In this document: piece after piece, positions 17,243-24,881 of the stretch | Layout: every line of letters begins with the position of its first letter | Position numbering within the stretch: the first letter of the stretch is position 1 | NCBI GenBank assembly: GCA_015067025.1 | Contig: SVNC01000002.1 | Span: 62,001-126,000 of the forward strand | Source of the DNA: Oscillospiraceae bacterium | GTDB lineage: Bacteria; Bacillota; Clostridia; Oscillospirales; Ruminococcaceae | Length of the DNA: 64,000 nucleotides | Direction: 5' to 3' | The notes under the pieces: model-generated | Databases searched by the model: none | Seen by the model: only the letters and a program-made list of their open reading frames with translations | What the model was told of the DNA's origin: nothing | Program-made: the position numbers and the translations under genes

Positions 17243-17722
17243 ATGAAAATATTGGTAAAAGTCTTAAAAGTATTACTTGTTATATCAGTAGGCGTAATTG
17301 CACTTACTTTTAACGTACTTGGTGCAATATCAACCTTGTGTTCTGAGGGTCCGATACTTGCCGATAAAACGGGCGATATTATTTTTTGGTTAGTTTTATC
17401 TGCGGTATGCTATGTTCCTCCTGCTTTTTTGGTTATGTTCAAAAAATACATATTATCAGCAACCTTCACGTTTGTAGGTATGATATGCGTATTTGTGCTC
17501 CATGAAAGGTTAGATGGAACGGGTGCACCGTTATATCTTCCTCTTATACTTATTACGATCCTTGCTATTCTGCTTGCAATTTTCGGTAATTGGAATAAAA
17601 TCTACGAGGGAATTGATAAGAGAGAAGCAAAGAAGAACGCTGTTGCACCTTCTGTTCTCGGCGGAACGACAAAATCGATGGTTGAACAGAAGAAAAAGAG
17701 TAATAATAAAAACAAGAAATAA
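17243..17722 (+). CDS. Small integral membrane protein, function unknown
   Basis: I do not recognise a named family. The 159-residue protein has four hydrophobic segments (roughly residues 5-30, 48-72, 77-95 and 101-120). A highly basic, Lys/Asn-rich C-terminal tail (EQKKKSNNKNKK) is presumably cytoplasmic. The ATG has AAGGAATAG nearby. It shares a promoter with the uridine phosphorylase gene 17 nt downstream. A transport or stress role is possible, but nothing in the sequence shows it. Confidence 0.75.
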   Translation: MKILVKVLKVLLVISVGVIALTFNVLGAISTLCSEGPILADKTGDIIFWLVLSAVCYVPPAFLVMFKKYILSATFTFVGMICVFVLHERLDGTGAPLYLPLILITILAILLAIFGNWNKIYEGIDKREAKKNAVAPSVLGGTTKSMVEQKKKSNNKNKK

Positions 17723-17739
17723 TTTTTTGGAGGTTTCTT

Positions 17740-18534
17740 ATGGGATTGCTGTCCGGTGAACTTCAGTTTCACGTGCAATTGGATGAAACACTGGTCGGAA
17801 AGTATGCTATTCTTCCCGGTGATCCGGGAAGAGTGGAAAAAATAGCAGCTTTTCTTGATGATGCTCGGTTTGTTGTATCAAACAGAGAATACACAACCTA
17901 TACCGGTACTTTACTTGGCGAAAAGGTGAGTGTTGTATCTACAGGCATTGGTGGACCTTCTGCGGCTATCGCCGTTGAAGAACTTATAAGATGCGGCGTT
18001 CATACTTTTATCAGAGTAGGAACGTGTGGTGGGATTTACGATAAAGTCAGAGGTGGCGACGTTATCATTGCAAATGCTGCAGTTAGAAGTGAAGGAACAT
18101 CAAAGGAATACCTTCCCGAAGTATATCCCGCAGTAGCTGATTTTGAAGTTGTATCAGCACTTAAAACGGCGGCAGATAATTTGTCAGAAAATGTAGACGG
18201 CAAACGTTGTCACGTAGGCGTTGTACAGAGCAAGGATAATTTTTACGGACAGGTAGAGCCTTATACAATGCCTGTAGCTGATATGCTCACTGACAGATGG
18301 AACGCATACGTACAATGCGGGTGTCTTGCGTCGGAGATGGAAGCGGCTTCAATCTTTTCTGTTTGTCTTGCAAGACAAAAAAGAGCAGGAGCGGTATTTA
18401 CTGCTTTATGGAATTTCGAGCGTTCGAAAAAAGGACTGCCCGATACAGTATGCCACGACAGTGCAAGAGCTATTAAAACAGCTGTTGAGGCTGTGAAAAT
18501 TCTGATAGAACAGGATAGAAAAAATGGCGTATAA
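17740..18534 (+). CDS. udp: Uridine phosphorylase (nucleoside phosphorylase)
   Basis: This enzyme splits uridine (and related nucleosides) with phosphate to the base and ribose 1-phosphate in pyrimidine salvage. The 264-residue protein shows the PNP_UDP_1 pattern: YAILPGDPGRVEKIA (phosphate site), VVSTGIGGPSAAIAVEELI, FIRVGTCGGI, a uridine-type NFYGQ segment and SEMEAASIFSV, which binds ribose. TTGGAGG precedes the ATG. A HAD phosphatase gene overlaps its end by 11 nt, suggesting a shared nucleoside or sugar-phosphate role. Assignment to uridine rather than a purine nucleoside rests on overall resemblance. Confidence 0.88.
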   Translation: MGLLSGELQFHVQLDETLVGKYAILPGDPGRVEKIAAFLDDARFVVSNREYTTYTGTLLGEKVSVVSTGIGGPSAAIAVEELIRCGVHTFIRVGTCGGIYDKVRGGDVIIANAAVRSEGTSKEYLPEVYPAVADFEVVSALKTAADNLSENVDGKRCHVGVVQSKDNFYGQVEPYTMPVADMLTDRWNAYVQCGCLASEMEAASIFSVCLARQKRAGAVFTALWNFERSKKGLPDTVCHDSARAIKTAVEAVKILIEQDRKNGV

Positions 18535-19171
18535 ATATGCATTGTTCGATCTTGACGGAACTCTCACCGATCCTTATGAAGGTATTTCAAAATCCGTTAT
18601 TTATTCTCTTAAGAGCTTTGGGATTGAGGAAAGTGACAAAGCTACACTAAAAAAATTTATTGGTCCGCCGTTAAAAGAATCTTTTATGAGATTTTACGGT
18701 TTTTCTGAGGAAAAGGCACAGAAAGCAGTAGAAAAATACAGAGAACGCTATATTGCTACGGGTGTGTATGAAAACGCTCTTATTGATGGAGTGAGGGAAA
18801 CTCTTTCTTTATTAAAGGAAAATGGAATAAAGGTTTATCTTGCTACCTCAAAACCTCAACCGCTTGCAGAAGTTATTCTGGATCATTTTGGTATAACGGA
18901 ATATTTTGATTTTATAGGCGGTGCGGATTTCAACTATAATAGGGATGAAAAGTGGCAGGTTATTGAATACGTTTTTGAAAACGCAAAAATAAAAGACAGA
19001 GAAAATGCACTTATGATAGGGGATAGAATGCATGATATCTTAGGTGCAAAAAGAACCGGTATAAAATGTCTTTGCGTTCTTTGCGGGTACGGAAGCAGAG
19101 AAGAGTTCGATGAATATGGTGCTGACTATATAGTTGAAACTATTCCTGATATTCTTCCTTATATACTTTAA
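18524..19171 (+). CDS. HAD-family phosphatase (phosphoglycolate phosphatase-like)
   Basis: This 215-residue HAD-superfamily hydrolase has all four motifs: the nucleophile DLDGTLTDP (residues 8-16), motif II LATSKP, the motif III Lys in NRDEKW, and motif IV MIGDRMHDILGA. The C1 cap between motifs I and II marks it as of the Gph/PpaX type. Members act on phosphoglycolate, pyrophosphate or nucleotides, so the substrate is uncertain. Its ATG overlaps the udp stop by 11 nt, so the two are translated together. Confidence 0.9.
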   Translation: MAYKYALFDLDGTLTDPYEGISKSVIYSLKSFGIEESDKATLKKFIGPPLKESFMRFYGFSEEKAQKAVEKYRERYIATGVYENALIDGVRETLSLLKENGIKVYLATSKPQPLAEVILDHFGITEYFDFIGGADFNYNRDEKWQVIEYVFENAKIKDRENALMIGDRMHDILGAKRTGIKCLCVLCGYGSREEFDEYGADYIVETIPDILPYIL

Positions 19172-19262
19172 ATTTTACAGTTATAATTTTGGTTTTGTTG
19201 TTTATAATATGCTTATAAGGCGATGAGCTTTATGTTTTATTTCATCGAAAGGAAGTATTGTT

Positions 19263-19433
19263 ATGAATACAGAAAACGCAAATAAGAGCATTTCTTGCTC
19301 AATCAAAAACTGTAAGTATCACTGTGGTTGTGCTGACTATTGTTCACTTGATCATATCAAGGTAGGCACACACGAAGCAAACCCCACACAGAAGTCTTGC
19401 ACAGACTGTGAATCTTTTGAACTTAAGGCGTAA
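19263..19433 (+). CDS. DUF1540 cysteine-rich small protein
   Basis: This small gene encodes 56 residues, in a frame opened by ATG 19263 after AAAGGAAG. Cysteines fall at ISCSIKNCKYHCGCADYC and near the end at KSCTDCESF, matching the DUF1540 pattern of small metal-binding proteins common in Clostridia. It is probably a zinc-ribbon-like fold; its function is unknown, though several members are spore-associated. A terminator follows at 19461, so it is a single-gene unit. Confidence 0.88.
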   Translation: MNTENANKSISCSIKNCKYHCGCADYCSLDHIKVGTHEANPTQKSCTDCESFELKA

Positions 19434-19460
19434 ATAAGGGTTCAAAACAATCACGATAAA

Positions 19461-19503
19461 TACCGTCTGACTGATTTTTATTCGGTCAGACGGTAAATAT
19501 TTA
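19461..19503 (+). terminator. Terminator after the DUF1540 gene
   Basis: A long stem pairs 19461-19474 with 19482-19495 (ACCGTCTGAC / GTCAGACGGT core). The following run (AAATATTTAT) is A/T-rich but not a clean T-run. Confidence 0.7.
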
Positions 19504-19541
19504 TCTTAAATATAAATTTTTCAAAATTTTAAAATAAAGTG

Positions 19542-19570
19542 TTGACAAACAAGTTTTTATTTGGTATAAT
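19542..19570 (+). promoter_or_regulatory. Consensus promoter of tRNA-Lys
   Basis: TTGACA (19542-19547), a 17-bp spacer and TATAAT (19565-19570) match the sigma-A consensus exactly. The tRNA begins 38 nt after the -10. Confidence 0.92.
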
Positions 19571-19608
19571 ATAAAGCGTTGCAATCCAATATAATAAAAA
19601 TTTAATAT

Positions 19609-19684
19609 GATCCACTAGCTCAGGCGGCAGAGCACCTGCCTTTTAAGCAGGGTGTCCCGGGTTCGATTCCCGGGTGGATCACCA
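19609..19684 (+). tRNA. tRNA-Lys (anticodon UUU)
   Basis: A 76-nt cloverleaf: acceptor GATCCAC/GTGGATC, D-arm with AGCTCAGGCGGCAGAGC, anticodon stem CCTGC/GCAGG around loop CTTTTAA (anticodon TTT), and T-arm CCCGGGTTCGATTCCCGGG. The discriminator A is followed by an encoded CCA. It has its own consensus promoter and terminator. Adjacent mobile-element debris suggests the locus has been an insertion site. Confidence 0.97.
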
Positions 19685-19687
19685 ATG

Positions 19688-19730
19688 CGGTTATCAGAAC
19701 AGTTTAAGCACTGTTTTGGTAGCCGTTTTT
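19688..19730 (+). terminator. tRNA-Lys terminator
   Basis: A 16-bp stem with G-U pairs joins 19688-19703 with 19710-19725 around the loop TTAAGC, followed by TTTTT. The last codons of the opposite-strand pseudogene (stop at 19694) are encoded within this hairpin. Confidence 0.82.
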
Positions 19731-21200
19731 GTTTGGTGAAATGGTGTTGTTTTGTTTATAATATTTTTTGCAAGAGAATACATCGCCTTACCTGCGATAT
19801 CACCTGATGCATTTTCAGTATTGGCAATATACTCAAAGATTTTTGTAAGCTCTGCTGCAATCTCCTCGGCAGAAAGCGTAGAATAGTAATCCTTCTTCAG
19901 CTTTCTTGCGAGCTTGCTTACCGCTTCAGGCCTCATTTTGTGACCTTCGGTCAGCTTCATCTCGTTTTCAAGATGCTTTACCTGATTCTGTAGTCTTACA
20001 TTATCTCTTGCGAGGATATCATAGGATGCAGTATCGGATTCGGGGAGGGAGAATTTGCCCTTGCTGTCGGTTTCAGGTAAAGAATTTTTGCTATCGGGGT
20101 TGACAATTCCAGGCGTTTGTGGTACAATCTCATCAGTAACAGAGGTATCTTGCCTACGTAAGCGGTTTTTTTCTGCTTTAGTAACTTGTGCCTCTGTTAT
20201 ATTTTTTTCTCTGATATCGATTAAATCATATAACACAGCGGAACCATCGCTGCTAATACCAACAATGACGTCTGCGGAATACCCATTGTCCCCTACTTTA
20301 AAATTGATATTACCTCTTGCAAACTCTACAATCTTATCTTTTCTTTCATGCTTTAAGGCTTCCCCTATCCAATTATTAGCTGCTTCCAGTAATTCATCAG
20401 CATTCGCTATAGTTCTAAGCTTGTCAAAATATACGGATGGAGATTTTTTCATAAGAATTGTAGCTCTTTCAGATCTACGCCATTCGTCGTTCGTCGTCTT
20501 ATTGATTTTGAATTTCTGTCCGTGTATGTCTATCAGATTATTGAATTTATCCTTAATAACCCTTGCTATTGTCTTTGCGATAGTCTCACCATCAGAATTT
20601 GCAAAAATATCTTCATCGACCTCAACATACTTGTTGCCATCCGCATCCTCTTCTATCGAATACCTCACACCGCTACTCTCCGTATCGGTGTTTTCTTTTG
20701 CAATCGATTGCACTTCCGACATAGCCGCACCCTTGAAGGCATCTGTCCACAGCTTTACCATTCTGTTTAACTGCTCGGTATCCTCTGCAAATACCTCCGC
20801 TACCTTATGGTTAAGTGTAGCATCTGCCATAAACTGCTTGATAGAGTCGAGGATTTCCTTCAGCTTTGCAAGTACCTTTTCAACAAAGCTCTGTGCCTTC
20901 GATATGCTGAATAAAGTCCTTATCTGTGAAAAGCTCCTTCAGAAAGTCTTCTGATTTCATCAGAGCTTCAGCGGCATTTGCCGCAACTTCGCTTGATAAC
21001 TCGTCAATGCTCTCTATCTCGCTTGAATAGGCTACCGCATATCTGTCAAATGTTTCCTTCAGAATGCCCTTTGTAGAGAGATATCTCATTACCTCGTTGG
21101 CAAAAGCATTGTAGCCTTCTACGTTGTTAAGCTCGATGAAGTGAGTAACTTCGTGAAGCATACTACATATGAATATTTTTAAGTTTTCAAGCCTTGACAA
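19694..21200 (-). pseudogene. Broken mobile-element 'polyvalent' protein fragment
   Basis: Two minus-strand frames (21200-20880 and about 20890-19694) are pieces of one gene. The upstream piece holds a zincin-like LHEVTHFIE motif, and the downstream piece resembles the large polyvalent-protein domains of phages and integrative elements (DIHGQKFKIN, KHERKDKIVEFARGNI, SADVIVGIS). It ends in a coiled segment. The frames join with a one-base shift near 20880-20893: the upstream frame stops at TGA just as SKAQSFVEKVLAKLKEIL begins in the other. The 5' end lacks a proper start, and the 3' end runs into the tRNA-Lys terminator, so both ends are truncated. It is a decayed fragment and is probably not functional. 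The exact family is my inference. Confidence 0.75.
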
Positions 21201-21222
21201 TCGACAAAAACCGACATATAAT
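21194..21222 (+). promoter_or_regulatory. Consensus promoter of nth
   Basis: TTGACA (21194-21199), 17 bp and TATAAT (21217-21222) form a perfect sigma-A promoter 29 nt before the nth ATG. It sits at the edge of the mobile-element fragment, overlapping that fragment's first apparent codon. Confidence 0.88.
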
Positions 21223-21250
21223 TAAAGTATGGATGAGGTGATGTGAAGAA

Positions 21251-21883
21251 ATGACAAAAAAACAACGAGTGAAATTACTTATAGAAGGCTTGAAAAAGGA
21301 ATATCCTGAAGTGAAATGTGCTCTCACTTATAATAAACCTCACGAATTGCTTATTGCTACAAGATTATCTGCACAATGTACCGATAAAAGAGTAAATATG
21401 GTAACGCCTGAAATGTTTGAGCAGTTTCCGACTATTGAGAGCTTTGCAAGGGCAGATGTATCGGAAATAGAAGAGCATATAAAATCCTGCGGACTATATA
21501 AAACGAAAGCGGCTGATATAGTTTCTATGTGTCAGATGCTTGAAAGAGAATACAATTCTATTGTACCTGATACGATAGAAGAACTTGTTAAATTACCCGG
21601 CGTAGGTCGAAAGACTGCAAATCTTATTGTGGGTGATCTTTACGGAAAGCCTGCAATAGTATGTGATACTCACGTTATAAGGCTCAGCGGAAGGCTTGGT
21701 CTTACAGATGGGACAAAGGATGCAGGAAGTGTTGAAAAACAGTTATCACTCATACTTCCAAGTGAAGAAAGTCTTGGCTTTTGCCATAGACTCGTGTGGC
21801 ATGGCAGACTTGTCTGTGCGGCAAGATCTCCTAAATGCGATAGTTGTGCAGTGAACATCTATTGTAAACAGTTCAATAAGTAA
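21251..21883 (+). CDS. nth: Endonuclease III
   Basis: Nth is the bifunctional DNA glycosylase/AP lyase that removes oxidised pyrimidines. The 210-residue protein has the helix-hairpin-helix LPGVGRKTANLI with catalytic Lys121, CDTHVIRLSGRLGL with catalytic Asp139, and a C-terminal [4Fe-4S] motif C-x6-C-x2-C-x5-C (VCAARSPKCDSCAVNIYC). Everything needed for activity is present. The gene has its own consensus promoter and is followed by the comEA-like gene after 21 nt. Confidence 0.97.
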   Translation: MTKKQRVKLLIEGLKKEYPEVKCALTYNKPHELLIATRLSAQCTDKRVNMVTPEMFEQFPTIESFARADVSEIEEHIKSCGLYKTKAADIVSMCQMLEREYNSIVPDTIEELVKLPGVGRKTANLIVGDLYGKPAIVCDTHVIRLSGRLGLTDGTKDAGSVEKQLSLILPSEESLGFCHRLVWHGRLVCAARSPKCDSCAVNIYCKQFNK

Positions 21884-21904
21884 TAAAGAAAAGGCGGTGA
21901 GCAG

Positions 21905-22495
21905 ATGACGGAAGGTAAGAAATATGTTATTGTTGTCATCGGTACGTCATTGGCTTTATTTGTTATTTTTCTTTTTGCTATTCGTGCAATGGAAGAGAAA
22001 ATAAAAGAGGATAATGCTATTACGTATATTTCAGCACCTGCTACCGAAAATTTGGTTAAGGAACCTGAAGCCATTGAGCTGAATTCTGTCACCTTTGAAG
22101 AGTTGGCAAAGGTAGAGAATATAGGAAGAAAGCTTGCACGTAATATTATTGATTACAGAGAGAAAATTGGTGGGTTCACTACTATAAGACAGCTTCTTGA
22201 CGTTCCTGCAATAGACACCGATACATATAATCTTATAAAGAACAAGCTTTACGTAGAAGGTGAAAGAACAAAGTTTGAAGAAGAGCAGGAAAGTGATATA
22301 GCGTCAAAAGTCAATATAAACACGGCAACTGTAAAAGAACTTATGACTGTACCTTCAATAACACAGTCGTTGGCACAAAAAATCGTTGAATACAGAGAAA
22401 AGAACGGAGATTTTGTTTCCATCAATGAAATAAAGGACGTGAACGGAATAGGTGAAATAATATTTGATGATATTTCAGATTACATAACAGTATAA
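21905..22495 (+). CDS. ComEA-like membrane protein with two HhH domains
   Basis: This 196-residue protein has one N-terminal membrane segment (about residues 7-27) and then two tandem ComEA-type helix-hairpin-helix units. The first is ELNSVTFEELAKVENIGRKLARNIIDYREKIGGF; the second is NINTATVKELMTVPSITQSLAQKIVEYREKNGDF. ComEA binds incoming DNA in transformation and usually has one such domain, so this is a duplicated form. It lies outside a comE operon, near nth and dprA; a DNA-uptake role is plausible but not shown. Confidence 0.85.
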   Translation: MTEGKKYVIVVIGTSLALFVIFLFAIRAMEEKIKEDNAITYISAPATENLVKEPEAIELNSVTFEELAKVENIGRKLARNIIDYREKIGGFTTIRQLLDVPAIDTDTYNLIKNKLYVEGERTKFEEEQESDIASKVNINTATVKELMTVPSITQSLAQKIVEYREKNGDFVSINEIKDVNGIGEIIFDDISDYITV

Positions 22496-22503
22496 GAAAA
22501 CTA

Positions 22504-22532
22504 TTGATTTTTTTGTGATGGTTTGGTATAAT
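22504..22532 (+). promoter_or_regulatory. Promoter for the XRE-cupin/acyl-CoA ligase pair
   Basis: TTGATT (22504-22509), a 17-bp spacer and TATAAT (22527-22532) precede the ATG at 22568 by 35 nt. Confidence 0.7.
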
Positions 22533-22567
22533 ATAATTTAATGCAGTTTATAAAAACGGAGGTTACT

Positions 22568-23128
22568 ATGGATTATAATATTAAAGATGTATCAGACAGA
22601 CTTAAAGCAACAAGAGAATGTCTTGACATTACCGTAGAGCAGATGGCAGCAGATACAAGCGTATCTGTTGAAGAATATATTTCTTTGGAAAATGGGGAAA
22701 AGGATTTTTCTCTTTCTTTCCTCAACGAAGCGGCTGAAGCACTTGGGATTGAGCTTATAGAGCTTCTTACAGGTGTCACTCCTAAGCTTAAGACTTATTC
22801 TGTCGTCCGTAAGGACAAAGGATTACCAATTGAAAGAAGAAGAAGATTTGCATATCAGCATTTAGCATATCTTTTCAAGAATAAGCACATCGAACCGCTT
22901 CTTGTAACAGCTCCCTATGAAAAGGAAGAGCAGGATAAGCCTATATACCTTTCTTCGCATGATGGACAGGAAATGGATTTTATTCTTTCAGGTTCTCTCA
23001 AAATTCAGATAGGTAAGCATATAGAAATACTCAACGAGGGTGATTGCATTTATTATGATAGTAAGAATCCTCACGGAATGATTGCGACAAACGGTGCAGA
23101 TTGTAAATTCTTGGCTATACTGATATAA
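22568..23128 (+). CDS. XRE-family regulator with cupin sensor domain
   Basis: This 187-residue protein joins an N-terminal helix-turn-helix (RLKATRECLDITVEQMAADTSVSVEEYISLENG) to a C-terminal cupin (DFILSGSLKIQIGKHIEILNEGDCIYYDSKNPHGM), the layout of small-molecule-responsive regulators such as PuuR. ACGGAGG places the start at ATG 22568. It sits 38 nt before an acyl-CoA ligase gene and shares its promoter, so it probably regulates that ligase in response to an acid or CoA ester; that link is inferred. Confidence 0.9.
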   Translation: MDYNIKDVSDRLKATRECLDITVEQMAADTSVSVEEYISLENGEKDFSLSFLNEAAEALGIELIELLTGVTPKLKTYSVVRKDKGLPIERRRRFAYQHLAYLFKNKHIEPLLVTAPYEKEEQDKPIYLSSHDGQEMDFILSGSLKIQIGKHIEILNEGDCIYYDSKNPHGMIATNGADCKFLAILI

Positions 23129-23166
23129 ATTAGACAATAATATATTAGGAAGGACAAAGAATTAAG

Positions 23167-24825
23167 ATGGAACAAGTAAAAAACTATTATAAAAGATTTG
23201 TTGAAGAGGGCTTTGACGAAAACGGAATACTGAATAAATTCAGTATCAATTGCCCTGATAACTTTAATTTCGGTTATGATATTATAGATAAATACGGAGA
23301 GCTTGAGCCTGACAGAAGAGCACTCATTCACGTAGATCTCCAGGAAAACGTACATAGATTTTCTTATGGTGATCTTTCTAAGCTTTCAAACCAAGCTGCA
23401 AACCTTTTTGCTTCATACGGAATCAAAAAAGGTGACAGCGTTATGCTGGTACTTAAAAGAAACTATCAGTTCTGGATTTCTATGATTGCACTTATAAAGC
23501 TTGGTGCTATAGGTATTCCTGCAACACATTTGCTTACAACTCACGATTTTACCTATCGTTTTGAAAGAGCAGACGTAAAAGCGGTTATCTGTACAGGCGA
23601 CCATATGGATATTGAAGGTTACGTTGAAGAAGCGGAAAAGGAAAACGGCATCACATTAACAAAGTTTATTGCTAATGGACAGAAGGATGGCTGGATTTCT
23701 TTTGATGAAGAAATAAAGAAGATGCCTGAAACTATGGAGCGTGTTCCTACAGATTCAAAGGATCTGATGCTTCTTTACTTTACATCAGGTACAACAGGCT
23801 ATCCTAAGATGGTTGTTCACAATCACAGATATGCATTAGCACACATTCAGACAGCTGCACACTGGCAGAATGTAGACCCCGACGGAATTCACCTCACTAT
23901 TTCCGATACAGGCTGGGCTAAGGCTGCCTGGGGTAAGATGTATGGTCAGATGTCAATCGGTTCTTGTATATTTGTTTATGACTTTGATAAATTTGTACCC
24001 CTCGACGTACTCAGAATAATCGAACAGTTTAAGGTTACTTCCTTCTGTGCACCTCCCACAATGTACAGATTTTTCATTAAGGAAGGGCTTGAAAACTTTG
24101 ACCTTACTCATCTTAAGTATTCCTGTATAGCAGGTGAAGCGTTGAACCCTGAGGTTTATAATAAGTGGCTTCAGTATACAGGACTTAAGCTTATGGAGGC
24201 CTTTGGACAGACTGAATCAACTCCTATACTTGCAAACCTCAAGGGAATGGAGCCAAAACCCGGTTCTATGGGTAAGCCTTCTCCGTTATACAATGTAGAC
24301 CTTGTTGACGATGAGGATAATTCTGTTCCTGTCGGCGAGGTAGGTGAAATTGTAATAAGAGCAGAAGTTGGCAAGGATGGTCTTTTCCTTGGATATTACA
24401 AGGATGAGGAAATTACAAGCGACGCATGGCATGATGGTGTGTATCACACAGGTGACACCGCATGGAAGGATGAAGATGGTTATTACTGGTATGTAGGTAG
24501 AAATGACGATGTTATCAAAGCCAGTGGCTATCGTATAGGCCCCTTTGAAATTGAAAGTGTCCTTATTGCACATCCTTCAGTTTTAGAATGTGCGGTAACA
24601 GGTGCACCGCATCCTGTAAGAGGACAGGTCGTAAAGGCAACTATCGTACTCGCAAAGGGTTATACAGCCTCCGAAGAACTGAAAAAAGAACTTCAGGAAT
24701 ACGTAAAGAAAAACACAGCACCCTATAAGTATCCCAGAATCGTAGAATTTGTTGATGAACTCCCTAAAACTGTTAGTGGTAAGATCATGCGTGGTAAGAT
24801 TCGTAAGCAGGATAACGATCAATAA
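23167..24825 (+). CDS. AMP-forming acyl-CoA synthetase
   Basis: This 552-residue ANL-superfamily ligase activates a carboxylic acid to acyl-AMP and then acyl-CoA. Motifs are intact: the P-loop YFTSGTTGYPKMV, the A4/A5 region SCIAGEALNPEVYNKW and GQTES, the hinge YHTGDTAWKDEDGYYWYVGRNDD, and the catalytic lysine in PKTVSGKIMR near the C-terminus. It resembles the AcsM/AMP-binding group from Clostridia; the acid used cannot be told. It is paired with the XRE-cupin regulator and ends at a terminator. Confidence 0.93.
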   Translation: MEQVKNYYKRFVEEGFDENGILNKFSINCPDNFNFGYDIIDKYGELEPDRRALIHVDLQENVHRFSYGDLSKLSNQAANLFASYGIKKGDSVMLVLKRNYQFWISMIALIKLGAIGIPATHLLTTHDFTYRFERADVKAVICTGDHMDIEGYVEEAEKENGITLTKFIANGQKDGWISFDEEIKKMPETMERVPTDSKDLMLLYFTSGTTGYPKMVVHNHRYALAHIQTAAHWQNVDPDGIHLTISDTGWAKAAWGKMYGQMSIGSCIFVYDFDKFVPLDVLRIIEQFKVTSFCAPPTMYRFFIKEGLENFDLTHLKYSCIAGEALNPEVYNKWLQYTGLKLMEAFGQTESTPILANLKGMEPKPGSMGKPSPLYNVDLVDDEDNSVPVGEVGEIVIRAEVGKDGLFLGYYKDEEITSDAWHDGVYHTGDTAWKDEDGYYWYVGRNDDVIKASGYRIGPFEIESVLIAHPSVLECAVTGAPHPVRGQVVKATIVLAKGYTASEELKKELQEYVKKNTAPYKYPRIVEFVDELPKTVSGKIMRGKIRKQDNDQ

Positions 24826-24837
24826 GATTAACGACTT

Positions 24838-24864
24838 ATGCCACAGATATTCTGTGGCATTTTG
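24838..24864 (+). terminator. Terminator after the acyl-CoA ligase gene
   Basis: A perfect 10-bp stem ATGCCACAGA / TCTGTGGCAT (24838-24847 with 24851-24860) is followed by TTTTG. Confidence 0.85.
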
Positions 24865-24881
24865 TCATACAGGAGGATAAT

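Noticed and set aside
20055-20954. A 299-codon plus-strand frame over the mobile-element remnant
   Set aside because: It mirrors the minus-strand polyvalent-protein fragment, is Ser/Leu-rich as antisense shadows are, and has no start signal.
19660-21250. attL/attR repeats flanking the tRNA-Lys remnant
   Set aside because: I looked for a second copy of the tRNA 3' end (GGTTCGATTCCCGGG) downstream of the fragment and found none.
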